A DNA stretch of 64,000 bases from Acidobacteria bacterium 28-1 (GCA_002050365.1 MWYZ01000036.1:1-64000); one strand, 5' to 3'; shown: positions 50,601 through 60,059, counted from the stretch's first letter. Made by a program: numbers and translations. The notes: generated from the letters alone by a model not told the origin.

Positions 50601-50789
50601 GAATATATGAAACTCACTGATGAGCAAAATTTAGAATTTGCTGATATGGCAAACCCGCGCCAGCTGAACGAAATCATCTGGTTTTCAGTGCGTGGCGAAA
50701 AATTTCCGATGCCCGAAATCGCGCGTCTTCCGGCGTTCGATTTGTTAATCGCCGGTATTCGGGAAGAAGACGAAGATGCGGAGGAGTAA
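47676..50789 (+). CDS. YncE-like beta-propeller fused to an alkaline phosphatase/phosphoesterase domain
   Basis: Propeller repeats (ALSPDNATLYVANNLGDS..., TAMLLNADKSRLFVVNSDADSVSVIDTGS), then FKHIIYVIRENRTYDQVFGDL...VEDDAQDGPDHIDAHRSP. Confidence 0.9.
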   Translation: MSAFARRFFIFAFGLLILATMVTAFLWLPPESAAQGEIVNNVGTQGRALTPAGKLIVDAATNLPAVAPLTVDFVRSPDNSGTDGKGRFLIAVNSGFGLQFNSESKAQQTLSVIDLNLMPEPQVIQNVYFPTPNSANFGVTFSTEKDTDGTFTMFVAGGFQNRIWIFKFNPNEKEPISPGNKPDAELKAGFIDVGAFSDYAPSPYYNRNLAPVYPTGIALSPDNATLYVANNLGDSLGILQDWKGERKITRVRLRRNGSSQFVYPYDVEILPEANSNRVAKVYVSLWGDASVAVVNPENPAQTLKHIAVERHPTAMLLNADKSRLFVVNSDADSVSVIDTGSDRVFEKINVKLAENALGGMSPEGLALSADEKTLYVANSHTNAVAVVSLADSGVQSFDSKPQNPKSKKQNPKSKVAGFIPTGNYPSAVAVVQNRLFIGNGKGTGFENSSVIVNNSGRAPNMPNEKFPAGKTNRRGQYNPSLTSGNLSLVDLPNERALYEYTQATMRNNGLLGAKNKPLFAGNRSPFKHIIYVIRENRTYDQVFGDLEKSGDGSKADGDASVAIFGAGEIAKSPSGKSQNITPNARALALRFGLLDRFFVNAEASPDGHNWSTAAFSSDFVDKVFRWNYSGRGQTYDFEGFNRLPSFEPPANQPPGSVPSVFRLPATENDIANFMKRFVPYLNGSRDIAEPETLYLWDAAKRAGLTYRNYGEFVATVSEADVEEVNTRKSKSYPDLSPTETAFATKKSLEGNFSPAHPNFDMLIPDAMTTDSYRAAKENKAIDAAITGNNSEPKFRGTSRFGAWRREFRGFVEDLKSGKGDRLPNLSIVRLSNDHTAGLNEKMPTPQFFVAENDYALGRMVEEVSNSPYWKDTAIFVVEDDAQDGPDHIDAHRSPALVISAYNRKGALVHDYHNTVSLIRTMEICLGLPPMNFLDANAAPIDIFTVEPDLTTFRASLPDVALDNLFPPKKVSTAMREYMKLTDEQNLEFADMANPRQLNEIIWFSVRGEKFPMPEIARLPAFDLLIAGIREEDEDAEE

Positions 50790-50868
50790 ATTTGAGTTCT
50801 GGTAGTAAAAGAAAATAAATCAATTTTAAAATTAGCCGCGATAAAAGAAATTCAGACAAAAGAAAGTC

Positions 50869-51477
50869 TCACTTAGAATTGGCTTTCCACAAAGAACCAT
50901 CTTCATATTCAATGCTCTGTATAACTATTTGCTCGGAATACAGTTCGCGCGATTTGTCACCGGCTTTCGTCGCATCGATAGTTTCAGTTGGAGGAGAGGC
51001 TGAATGTGCAACGATATTTTTGGTTTTGCCGGGAGAAATGCTCACTTTGCTGATAAACTGCCGTTGACCGACTATTGCTTCCGTACCCGGCTCGAAAAAC
51101 ACATACTCCCAGAGGATTGCTCGAATCGTTTTCTCTCCATTGTTTTTAATTTTTAGTTCATATATGTATCTAGTCACATAGTTGCTAACTGCTCTTTCGG
51201 ACGTGTTTTTGCGCGGTGGAGGAGCAATTTCCGGCGATTTTCCCTGCCGAATTCTCAGTTCATTTTTCCGCATATATTCTTTGCGGTCATACTCTGCCTG
51301 TCGCTGTTCATTGTTTGCGCGTAACGGATCTTCATCAAGTGCCGGGTTACGTACTTCGAGCCGCCATTTCCTTTGAACAATTATCACATTCGATGTATCG
51401 GACGGATTCAGTAAAGCCTGTGCCCAAGCCGCGGCCGCCAATAAAAACAGCATTGTTACCGCGTATAAAACTTTCAT
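50869..51477 (-). CDS. Secreted hypothetical protein
   Basis: MKVLYAVTMLFLLAAAAWAQ signal peptide, 202 aa ORF. Confidence 0.7.
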   Translation of the reverse strand: MKVLYAVTMLFLLAAAAWAQALLNPSDTSNVIIVQRKWRLEVRNPALDEDPLRANNEQRQAEYDRKEYMRKNELRIRQGKSPEIAPPPRKNTSERAVSNYVTRYIYELKIKNNGEKTIRAILWEYVFFEPGTEAIVGQRQFISKVSISPGKTKNIVAHSASPPTETIDATKAGDKSRELYSEQIVIQSIEYEDGSLWKANSK

Positions 51478-51697
51478 AACAAATCCTTATCCTATCTTTT
51501 AATTACAGATAACGCTGACTATAAGTCATATTATCATCAGGTGGCATTTGTTTAAGTCGCTTAGATTTTGAATTTTACAGCATTAGATTTCGTTTTTTCT
51601 CAACGATACAACCATCTCAAAAACTTTTCTTTATGAAGTTATAACAACAAAATGTAAATCTAAGAACGAATCTTAAATCATCTCACTGGCTTGGATA

Positions 51698-51726
51698 GAA
51701 AAGGTATCTGTGAAAGATACCTTTTC
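51698..51726 (-). terminator. Terminator-like perfect hairpin downstream of the split hydrolase locus
   Basis: GAAAAGGTATC-tgtgaaa-GATACCTTTTC. Confidence 0.75.
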
Positions 51727-51746
51727 TGTTTGATTAAGCCAAAATT

Positions 51747-53707
51747 CTAACGCGCTGCATAAACGTTCATATTCGTGTTACGCGATGAATCGGTCGTCTG
51801 CGCCGGGTCGCGCATTCCGCTTGTATGACACCAACCGGTTTTGTGTCCGAGATTATTTGCGCCCGGCAGTTGAGCGTAAGCCTTTTCGACTACGCCGTCT
51901 TCCGGGTCGCCTAAAAACAAATCCGTCGCCAAACTACAGTAATCATAGCGATACCAAAGGTCGGTGAAAGATGTCGTGTGATAGAAAACTTTTGCCCGCG
52001 CCCACGTGGGAATGTTTGCCATCCACGCCGCCGCTCCCGAATAAGTCAAATCATTGTTCGAGCCGCACCCTGCACCAAAAACGCTTCCTAAAGCCGCCAG
52101 ATTTCCCGCGATAGCTGTGCCTTGATACGGCGTTCCGACCGATTGAATCAGGCGCGTTCCGGTTGCGTAATCAAGCCCGCTCCAATAATAAGTGTAGAGA
52201 TGAAGCGAAGCCGCCCCGCCCTGACTGTGCGCGACGATGCCGAATGACGGCAAACTTGCGCCGAAATCCCGAATGAGTTGGGCAAATTGGTCGTGCGAAC
52301 GGTTTTGACCTAAATCCAAAAAAGTAACGTAATTGGAAAAATGCCCCGCGTTTCGCGCCGTCGCCCAAACGTCACCCGAACAATAACCGTGAACGAGCAT
52401 TAATTTTCCGCCCGGCGCGTCGGTTTCGATTTCTTTGACGGGACGAACACCCGTTCGCATTTCTTCGGTGATTTCGCCGCCCGAATTTCTTTGCAGATTT
52501 TCCGGCAACTCAATGTTCGGAAGCGAAACAATTTCTCTCGTGCCAAGCATGGCAAACGAATCGGAGTCTTGGGCGCGAATGTTTCTCAATTCATAATTAC
52601 TTTCTGCATCGGAACGCGCCAGCCAACGCGCGTCGAGCGTTATTGGCAAAACAATTTGTCTTCCAAAGGATTTTTCTGCCAAAGTCATTCCGCCAATCCA
52701 CGCAATCGCTTTTTGATTTCCATCTGCACCGCGTCCCCAAACTTCGGCGTGCGCGAGAACTTTTTGTCCGGCTTTCAAGTTACGCACGGGCAATTCAATT
52801 CTCAAGCGCGTGTCGTCATTGATTTAGCAAATGCTTCTCCTTCAAAAACAGCGCGGCTTGCCGCTACATCAACGATGTGTTCGCCCGTACGGATGAAGGT
52901 TTCGCCGTTCGGCGTTATACCTTTAGCAGTAATTTGCGCGACGAATTTTCCTGCTTGCGTCGGCACGAATGCACCGCCGAAGATACCGTCGTCGGCTGCT
53001 GCGTCATTGTGATTTCCATCGTCGAACATTTGGATTCTGACAATTTCACCGTTCGGCGTTTCAATTCTGACTGATGATTCGCGGATGTTACCCGCCAAAG
53101 CCGCATCGTTTTTATTATCGAATAACGACGCGATTAATCCGACGCTGTTTCCGCGCACGGTTTCCAGCGTGTTGATATAAGAATAAAGTCGGTAAGGCGA
53201 TTCGCTCGAAACAACCAAAAAACCTGCTGATCGCGATTCGCTTGTATTTATTTCGACACGCAAGACACCAGACGCTACGCCTTTGAAACTGAAAACTTCG
53301 GCGGGAAATTGTTCATCACCCAAACCGTAAAAACTTTCCGTGCGCTCGATACCGTGCAGATTTCCGTCTTGCCGCAAATTGAAAAAATTTGCATTCGGCA
53401 AAGCGAGTTTTATCCGCCAACTTTCACCGTTCGGCGCAAGCAACATTAATTTAAAATCGTCGGCATTTTCAATCGGAATTTCAAATTTTTGCACGATTCG
53501 ATTGGCGAGAATAGGAAGCATCGCGGTTTTCGATTTCAAACCCAAATCGGCTGGATTTGGAAGGCGCATTTACGGAATTTCTTCCGCCGTTCCGGCAAGT
53601 TGTTTGAAATCTGCGTTGGTCAAATCGTTTTTCTGCGCAGCAACGGCGGTTACAAAATAAGCCGAAAGCAGCAAAAAAATCAGAAAGTTCGGTTTTGGAA
53701 TTCGCAT
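51747..53707 (-). pseudogene. Secreted 'choice-of-anchor X'-like protein with alpha/beta-hydrolase domain, split into three ORFs
   Basis: 45 aa signal-peptide ORF (53570-53707) ends in TAA followed in frame by the ATG of 52802-53569; that ORF ends where 51747-52805 (VHGYCSGDVWATARNAGHFSNY..., GIVAHSQGGAAS) resumes in another frame. Confidence 0.7.
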
Positions 53708-53811
53708 TGACAATTCTCCTCATTAATTTTCAGAAATTTAGAAAAGCTAAAAAATGTGGTTGGTCAGTAAAAAGTGAATTGATTATAAAGTTGATTTTAA
53801 TATAAAGCAAC

Positions 53812-53936
53812 GAAAAAATGGATAACGGAAAATAATAACGGAAAATTTGAAGACGTTTTGCAAATTAGCTGAAAGTTTCGTTCGACAACGGTTATCGTTT
53901 TTACTTTAAATTATTATTTACCATTATCCATTTTTC
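53812..53936. repeat. Imperfect inverted repeat of 'GAAAAATGGATAA' words
   Basis: GAAAAAATGGATAACGGAAAATAATAA (53812-53838) vs TTATTATTTACCATTATCCATTTTTC (53911-53936). Confidence 0.7.
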
Positions 53937-54022
53937 ATTTTCCATTAACAACCCTTTTCCAAACGGCAAATCTTCGCTACTATTTAATTCAAATCATTAG
54001 CCGGTAAAACAAAAGGAAAATT

Positions 54023-55015
54023 ATGAAATCAGCAAAATTGTTTATATTTTTAGTTGCTCTCGCCGCTTTTTCAGCTTGTGCGACTTCAACGACAAACACA
54101 AACGCAAACACGAATAACAATGCAAATCTAACAAACACGGCAAACGTTAATACTAAACCGACTGCGCAAAATTTAACGGAAGTTCCGCGCCCGCAAAAGA
54201 TTCAAGATGAAATGACGACGCGCGGCGAACAAGATAATGCCGCGCCGACCATTACAGTTGTCGAACCGAAGAACGGCGCGACCGTTAACAGTTCGGTTGT
54301 GAAAGTTAAATTAACCCTGGCGGGCGATTTGAAAGGCTATAAACCAACGAAAGATATGACGACGGGTATGGGAAATCACATTCACGTCATTCTCGACAAT
54401 CAACCGTATGAAGCTTATTACAATCTTGACCAAGAGTTTGAACTGCGAAATGTTTCAGATGGCGAACACACTTTGCGCTTTTTCCCTTCGCGCCCTTGGC
54501 ACGAGAGTTATAAAAACGCCAACGCTTTTCAAATGGTAAAATTCACCGTCAGAAACGGCGGTGCGGATACGACAAAACCTGCAACAACTAACGCCAATCA
54601 AGCGATGTCGAACGCGAATACTTCCGCTACGCCCGAAGGAAAAGATATGCAATCTTCGACGGCGGGTGCGATTGACGCGGCGAAGCCGCTCTTAACTTAC
54701 AGTCGTCCGAAGGGCGAATACAAAGGCGCAGATGCCGAAGCGATTATGATTGATTTTTGGCTTTCTGGTAATCAGCCCGTGCTACAAAATGATGATCCAA
54801 ATGGTCAGCTCGTAGCAATTGGAAGTCCTTTTCGTGTGCGTTATTCAGTTGATGGCGGCGAAGCTAAATTTATTGATAAATGGCAAGCGATTTGGCTTTC
54901 CGGTTGGACGGAAGGAAAACACACAATCAAACTCGAACTTGTTGATAAGGACGGAAATCTCGTGGACAACGGCGGTTATAATTCGACGACACGCGAAATT
55001 ACCGTTACGAAATAA
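54023..55015 (+). CDS. Lipoprotein with Asn/Thr-rich linker, unknown function
   Basis: Lipobox-like FSACATS, TNTNANTNNNANLTNTANVNT linker, Ig-like repeats. Confidence 0.75.
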   Translation: MKSAKLFIFLVALAAFSACATSTTNTNANTNNNANLTNTANVNTKPTAQNLTEVPRPQKIQDEMTTRGEQDNAAPTITVVEPKNGATVNSSVVKVKLTLAGDLKGYKPTKDMTTGMGNHIHVILDNQPYEAYYNLDQEFELRNVSDGEHTLRFFPSRPWHESYKNANAFQMVKFTVRNGGADTTKPATTNANQAMSNANTSATPEGKDMQSSTAGAIDAAKPLLTYSRPKGEYKGADAEAIMIDFWLSGNQPVLQNDDPNGQLVAIGSPFRVRYSVDGGEAKFIDKWQAIWLSGWTEGKHTIKLELVDKDGNLVDNGGYNSTTREITVTK

Positions 55016-55118
55016 AAAGTTTAGAGTTTACGCTTCAGCGTGCCTTTCGCATAAAAAAGGAAACTAAAGTTTGAACTCTAAACTTTTTTCTTTTAATCTC
55101 ACATAATCAAAAATCAAA

Positions 55119-55871
55119 TTGGAGTCAAAAAATTTTATGCGTCGTGATACGACATCTTGGTTCAGTCATAATCTTGGAATGGAAATGCCGATGGTTGCCT
55201 ATGGACACGCGGGCTATCCGCTTTTAATGTTTCCGACAGCGGCGGCGGATTATCTTGAATATGAAAGATTTTTGCTGGTTGATGTAATAAAACCTTTTAT
55301 AGAATCGGGATTGCTTCGCGCCTATTCGATAAATTCGGTCAATCGTTACAGCCTTTTGAACGAGCAGGCTTCGCCGCAATGGAAGGCTGAACTTTTGACG
55401 TGCTATGACCGATACATTATGGAAGAAGTGATGCCGCTCATCCGCGACGAATGCGGGCAAGACGCAAAACCTCTGACTACGGGCGCGAGTTTGGGAGCGT
55501 TTTTAGCAGCAAATTGCTATTTCAAACATCCCGACCAGTTTCGCGGCACGATTGCGATGAGCGGAAGTTATGACATTCGCTCTTATCTAAGAAATTATTT
55601 TGACGACAACGTTTATTTCAACAATCCGATGCAATATGTCGCCAATCTCAACGACAATCATCATCTGCCAACTCTGCAAAAAGCCGATTCAATTGTCATT
55701 GTTACCGGACAAGGTACATTTGAAGCTCCGGAAAGAACCAAGCAATTCTGCGGCGTTCTTCATCAAAAAGGCATTCCGCATTTGTGCGAACTTTGGGGAC
55801 ACGATGTCAATCACGATTGGGACTGGTGGCGCAAGATGTTGCCGTATTATTTAGAAAGGTTTTTTGGATAA
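55119..55871 (+). CDS. Esterase family protein (alpha/beta hydrolase, Fes-like)
   Basis: TTGASLGAFLAANCYFKHPDQFRGTIAMSGSYD, ELWGHDVNHDWDWW. Confidence 0.85.
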   Translation: MESKNFMRRDTTSWFSHNLGMEMPMVAYGHAGYPLLMFPTAAADYLEYERFLLVDVIKPFIESGLLRAYSINSVNRYSLLNEQASPQWKAELLTCYDRYIMEEVMPLIRDECGQDAKPLTTGASLGAFLAANCYFKHPDQFRGTIAMSGSYDIRSYLRNYFDDNVYFNNPMQYVANLNDNHHLPTLQKADSIVIVTGQGTFEAPERTKQFCGVLHQKGIPHLCELWGHDVNHDWDWWRKMLPYYLERFFG

Positions 55872-55893
55872 AAATTTTCTTACACAATGAAAA

Positions 55894-55920
55894 GCAACCT
55901 TAAATTAAGGTTGCTCTTTT
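55894..55920 (+). terminator. Rho-independent terminator
   Basis: GCAACCTTAAATTAAGGTTGC followed by TCTTTTG. Confidence 0.85.
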
Positions 55921-55930
55921 GTTTTATTAG

Positions 55931-56018
55931 GGAACGCCAGCATCTTGCTGGCAATGAACGCCTCAAGCGTTCAAACGACTGAGATTAACGACATTTGCCA
56001 GCAGGATGCTGGCGTTCC
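55931..56018. repeat. REP-like inverted repeat between convergent genes
   Basis: GGAACGCCAGCATCTTGCTGGCAA (55931-55954)/TTGCCAGCAGGATGCTGGCGTTCC (55995-56018), inner TGAACGC-ctcaa-GCGTTCA. Confidence 0.85.
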
Positions 56019-56020
56019 GT

Positions 56021-57208
56021 TCAAATCCGCAAAGGCATCACGATATATTTATAATCGTAAGTTTTATCGCCGGCGATGTTTAATTGGGTTTGCGCGTTAC
56101 CGTCTTTGAATTCAAAGGCGATCCGCAACCGATTCGCGCTTTCTTTAACGCGGACGGTTTCGCCGTCAGTTTCCTTTTCGTTAGTTCCCTCGGTTTCTGA
56201 CTCACCTGCGCCGACGACATTGAGAAATTCTTGCAGATATTGCGAATTAAAGCCGACTTGAACTTCTTCGCCTGTGTATTCGGCGGCAACTTTCTCGCTC
56301 GCTTCGCCTTCCTCCGACGATTGCGCTCCGATTTCGATTTCGTTCGGTCTGATAGTCATTCGCACCGACCGAGTTCTTTCATCCGCCATTAAACTGACGC
56401 GGCGAATTGCGGTCTTCATTTCTTCAGCGTCAAACGTCGCCGTTTTGTCGTTGTCCTTCGGAATAACCATTTCATAATTCGGAAATGTTCCTGAAAGTTT
56501 ACGCGTGATGAGTAATCTGCCGCCCACTTCAAAATAAATATGATTCGCGTCCTCGCCGAAACTGACATCGCCTTTCGCATCGCGGGCGATTTTCGTGAGT
56601 TCCATCAAAGCCTTTTTTGGAATCAGCGCGTCCATCGTATCTTTCGCTGCGCTATCGGTTAATTTCTTTTCGATAAATGCCAGGCGATGACCGTCGGTGG
56701 TAACCATTCGCGCCGCGCCGCCGTCAATCATAAATTTCGCGCCCGAAAGCGTAAAGCGTGATTGTTCATTCGTAATTGCAAAGGCGGTGTTTTGAATAAA
56801 ATGATTAAAAATATCGGCGGAAAGTTTCATCGGCGCGCTTTTGAAACTCGGAACTTCCGGAAATTGCTCGCGTGCAACACCCGCTAACTTAAAATTCGCT
56901 TTTCCGCATTTGAGTTTTACCCATTCGTTTTCTTCTTTCGTAAAATGCACGTCCGCATCATCGAGTAGCCGCACAATGTCAAAAAGTTTTCGGGCTTGAA
57001 TGCACATCGCGCCGGCTTGTTTTATATCAGCAGTTGCTTCACAACGAATCGTTACGTCCAAATCCGTCCCGACAAACCGAATCGTATTTTCGCCAACCGA
57101 TTCAATCAAGATATTTGAGAGAACGGGAATCGTGCTTTTCTTTTCGACAATTCCTTGCACAAATCCAAGTTCTTCTTTTAAAGCGTTTTGCTTGATTACA
57201 AATTCCAT
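56021..57208 (-). CDS. dnaN: DNA polymerase III beta sliding clamp
   Basis: MEFVIKQNALKEELGFVQGIVEKKSTIPVLSNILIES, GHRLAFIEKK, C-terminal YKYIVMPLRI. Confidence 0.97.
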   Translation of the reverse strand: MEFVIKQNALKEELGFVQGIVEKKSTIPVLSNILIESVGENTIRFVGTDLDVTIRCEATADIKQAGAMCIQARKLFDIVRLLDDADVHFTKEENEWVKLKCGKANFKLAGVAREQFPEVPSFKSAPMKLSADIFNHFIQNTAFAITNEQSRFTLSGAKFMIDGGAARMVTTDGHRLAFIEKKLTDSAAKDTMDALIPKKALMELTKIARDAKGDVSFGEDANHIYFEVGGRLLITRKLSGTFPNYEMVIPKDNDKTATFDAEEMKTAIRRVSLMADERTRSVRMTIRPNEIEIGAQSSEEGEASEKVAAEYTGEEVQVGFNSQYLQEFLNVVGAGESETEGTNEKETDGETVRVKESANRLRIAFEFKDGNAQTQLNIAGDKTYDYKYIVMPLRI

Positions 57209-57309
57209 TTCTTTATCTCCTAAATTTTTCTTTATTATATGTTAAAAATTCACATTTAATACGCGACGCTTTTTACTATTTATACTAATTTAAAAACCTT
57301 ATTTATTTC

Positions 57310-57565
57310 TAGTAGTAGTAGTAGAGCCTGTGGAAATGTGGAAAACCGACTTTATTATTCTAAATAATAGACTTATATTTCCACAGGCTTTGTGGAAAAC
57401 TTGTGGAAAATTTTGTTCCCTGTGGAAAATTTAGACAAAATTATAGCTTTTCCATTTTTCCACAGGTCAAAAATATCTCCAACCTGTGGAAATGTGGAAA
57501 ACTTTGTTTAAGTGTCTGTAAAACCTACAACAATTAAACAGTTTCGCTAAATTTGCTGTGGAAAA
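57310..57565. other. oriC: Predicted oriC: DnaA-box cluster with DnaA-trio-like (TAG)5
   Basis: (TAG)x5 at 57310-57324; TGTGGAAAA/TTTTCCACA-type boxes at about 57329, 57337, 57377, 57391, 57402, 57421, 57456, 57485, 57493, 57557; lies between dnaA and dnaN. Confidence 0.85.
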
Positions 57566-57598
57566 CTTCCACTGAAAATACTGTTGGATAACTTCTAA

Positions 57599-59062
57599 CT
57601 AACTGCAAAGATTATCTATAAGCTCACTAACAACCCTGTGGAAATTTCTATCTTCCTTAATTATCGAATCAATCTTCCCGACAGAGTGCATAACGGTTGT
57701 GTGATGCTTGCCGCCATATTCGCGTCCAATTTCCGGGAAACTATGTTTTGTCAATCTTTTACATAAATACATCGCCACTTGACGCGGCACGGCGATTTGT
57801 CTGGCGTTATTTTTCGATTTCAATTCTTCAACAGATAATTTATAGTGCGTGGCAACGGTTTTGGCGATTCTGTCAAGCGTCAAACCTTCCGGCTGGTCGC
57901 TGTCAATTATGTTTCGCATCGCATCTTGTGCGAGCATTTTGGAAATCGGCAAACCTCTTAAGGAAGAAATCGCCACGAGGCGTACCAGCGAGCCTTCGAG
58001 TTCACGAATGTTGCTTTTAACTTTGCTGGCGATAAAAAATGCTATGTCGTCGGGCAAATTCACGCCATCTAAATCAGCTTTACGTTTAAGAATCGCCACC
58101 TTAGTTTCCAAATCAGGCGGTTCAATGTCGGCAATCAAGCCCCATTCAAAACGCGAATGCAGGCGTTCTTCTAAAGTCGGAATTTCGCGCGGCGGACAGT
58201 CTGATGTAATTACGATTTGCTTTTGGTCGTTGTGAAGCGCGTTAAATGTGTGAAAAAATTCTTCCTGAGTGCGTTCTTTTCCAGCCATAAATTGCACATC
58301 GTCCATTAAAAGAACGTCAATCGAACGATATTTATCGCGGAAAGTCTGCGTTTTGTCGTAACGAATCGCGTTAATCAATTCGTTCATAAATTTTTCGGCT
58401 GATATATAGGCAACGCGAAGGTGTCGGTTGCGTTCTTTAATAGCGTGTCCGGCAGCGTGCATCAAATGTGTTTTGCCGAGTCCGACACCGCCGTAAATAT
58501 ACATCGGATTGTAAGTTTTACCGGGCGATTCGGCAACTGCCAGAGCCGCCGCGTGTGCAAATTGATTGCACGAGCCGACAACAAACGTATTAAAGGTATA
58601 TTTGCGGTTGAGAGAATTCTCAATCGGTTCAATATCAACGAAATTGGTCGAACTGCTTTTGATTGAAACTTCATTTTTGGATTTTTCAATGAAATTAAAC
58701 CCGTTGCTGATTGCTGGATTTTTCGTTTGTTTTTCTTTAAAGAAAAACTCTGTATCGTCATCGTCCGCAAAATCTCCTTCGTTCATTTCCGACGAAACGA
58801 TATCCCAATCAAGACTGTAGCTAGGCAAATTTAATTCTTTCAAGATTTGCACAATAACCTCTGAATAGTAACTACTTACCCAATCTTTATTAACTTGGCT
58901 AGCCCGAAGCCGCAGAATTTTATCTTGCTCATCGCAACTTTCAAACTGTATCGGGCGAAACCAAGCATCAAAAATTTGTTTGTTCAGACGCTTTTCAACC
59001 GATTGAAGAATGTTATTCCAAACATTTTTTTCTTCCGTTCTATTTTCCACCAAATTTTCCAT
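57599..59062 (-). CDS. dnaA: Chromosomal replication initiator DnaA
   Basis: NPMYIYGGVGLGKTHLMHAAGH, LLMDDVQFMAGKERTQEEFFHTFN, REYGGKHHTTVMHSVGKI. Start taken at MENLVENRTEEKNVW; the track gives 59158. Confidence 0.97.
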   Translation of the reverse strand: MENLVENRTEEKNVWNNILQSVEKRLNKQIFDAWFRPIQFESCDEQDKILRLRASQVNKDWVSSYYSEVIVQILKELNLPSYSLDWDIVSSEMNEGDFADDDDTEFFFKEKQTKNPAISNGFNFIEKSKNEVSIKSSSTNFVDIEPIENSLNRKYTFNTFVVGSCNQFAHAAALAVAESPGKTYNPMYIYGGVGLGKTHLMHAAGHAIKERNRHLRVAYISAEKFMNELINAIRYDKTQTFRDKYRSIDVLLMDDVQFMAGKERTQEEFFHTFNALHNDQKQIVITSDCPPREIPTLEERLHSRFEWGLIADIEPPDLETKVAILKRKADLDGVNLPDDIAFFIASKVKSNIRELEGSLVRLVAISSLRGLPISKMLAQDAMRNIIDSDQPEGLTLDRIAKTVATHYKLSVEELKSKNNARQIAVPRQVAMYLCKRLTKHSFPEIGREYGGKHHTTVMHSVGKIDSIIKEDRNFHRVVSELIDNLCS

Positions 59063-59222
59063 ATCTTTTCTCCGCACTTTTTTAGTTAAATCTCTGTGAA
59101 AACTTTTAAGCAAAATTCCTTCTGAAAAACTTTTTAAGCACTCTGCTATCCTCTTCAAAAGATTTCTTTCAAACCTTTATAAACTGGTTAGTTTTAGCCA
59201 TTTGAAATATCCATTTTAAAAG

Positions 59223-59257
59223 TTTTCCACAAGGTTTTCCACAGGCTTGTGGAAAGT
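59223..59257. promoter_or_regulatory. DnaA-box cluster upstream of dnaA
   Basis: TTTTCCACA at 59223-59231 and 59235-59243, TGTGGAAAG just downstream; a further ATATCCACAG near 59368. Confidence 0.7.
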
Positions 59258-59488
59258 TGCTTAAATGCTAATGTAAAACCTTAACTGTAATGTTTTCAAT
59301 AATTTACAAGAAATTTTTCTACTGGAAACGAGTGAAAGCCTAACAGAATAAAAACTAAAATGCAAGAAATATCCACAGGGTTTTAAAATAATTTTCGATA
59401 GCCGATAAAGTCTTTTTTTAACAGCGACTTGGCGTGATTTTAGATTGTGTTAGACTTACTTTATTCGGGAAAGGAAGCGCAAAATTTT

Positions 59489-59974
59489 ATGCCGAAGAGA
59501 AAAAAATCAAAAAAATTAAAGGAAGAAAAGTTGGAAATACCAAAAAATAAAGTTTTGGAAAAACAAAAAGCGGATTCTTGCGATAACAATTTGGCGGAAC
59601 AAATCAAAATCGCTGTTAAAGGTCTATATTACATCAGCGAAACTGACGCTTTAATCCGGTCTTTTGTCGGCAGGCAAGCCAAAGCAGTCAGCAAACAGGA
59701 AATTTTAAGCCAAACTAAAAAAGCGGCAGACTCAAAAATTGAAGAAAAAGATTTTGCAGGATTTTTTGCGCGTTTAACGGAGATTCAGGATTGGTTCGGA
59801 GATGAAGAAAAGGAAACTGCACAAATTTTTGTGCAGTTAAGAGAATTGTTGGAGAAAAATTTGCGAGATTTGAAAGTATTTAGGATCGGAGAAATTCAGT
59901 TAGATGTTTATGTAGTCGGGCTTGACGCGGAAGATAACTTATTGGGAATCGAAACGAAAGCTGTCGAAACTTAA
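59489..59974 (+). CDS. Nuclease A inhibitor (NuiA)-like protein
   Basis: GLYYISETDALIRSF...FRIGEIQLDVYVVGLDAEDNLLGIETKAVET matches the NuiA-like pattern. Start at MPKRKKS; the track gives 59447. Confidence 0.7.
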   Translation: MPKRKKSKKLKEEKLEIPKNKVLEKQKADSCDNNLAEQIKIAVKGLYYISETDALIRSFVGRQAKAVSKQEILSQTKKAADSKIEEKDFAGFFARLTEIQDWFGDEEKETAQIFVQLRELLEKNLRDLKVFRIGEIQLDVYVVGLDAEDNLLGIETKAVET

Positions 59975-59998
59975 TTAAACGGCTTAATTGAAGAAATA

Positions 59999-60041
59999 GA
60001 AACGCGGTGAGTGAGAAAATTTTCTTACTCACCGCGTTTCC
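59999..60041. terminator. Bidirectional terminator hairpin
   Basis: GAAACGCGGTGAGTGAGAAAATTTTCTTACTCACCGCGTTTC between convergent genes. Confidence 0.85.
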
Positions 60042-60059
60042 AATTCGTTTTACTAAAAA

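Noticed and set aside
57310-57324. (TAG)5 as a simple microsatellite only
   Set aside because: Position directly beside DnaA boxes in the dnaA-dnaN intergenic makes a DnaA-trio role more likely; retained as a finding.
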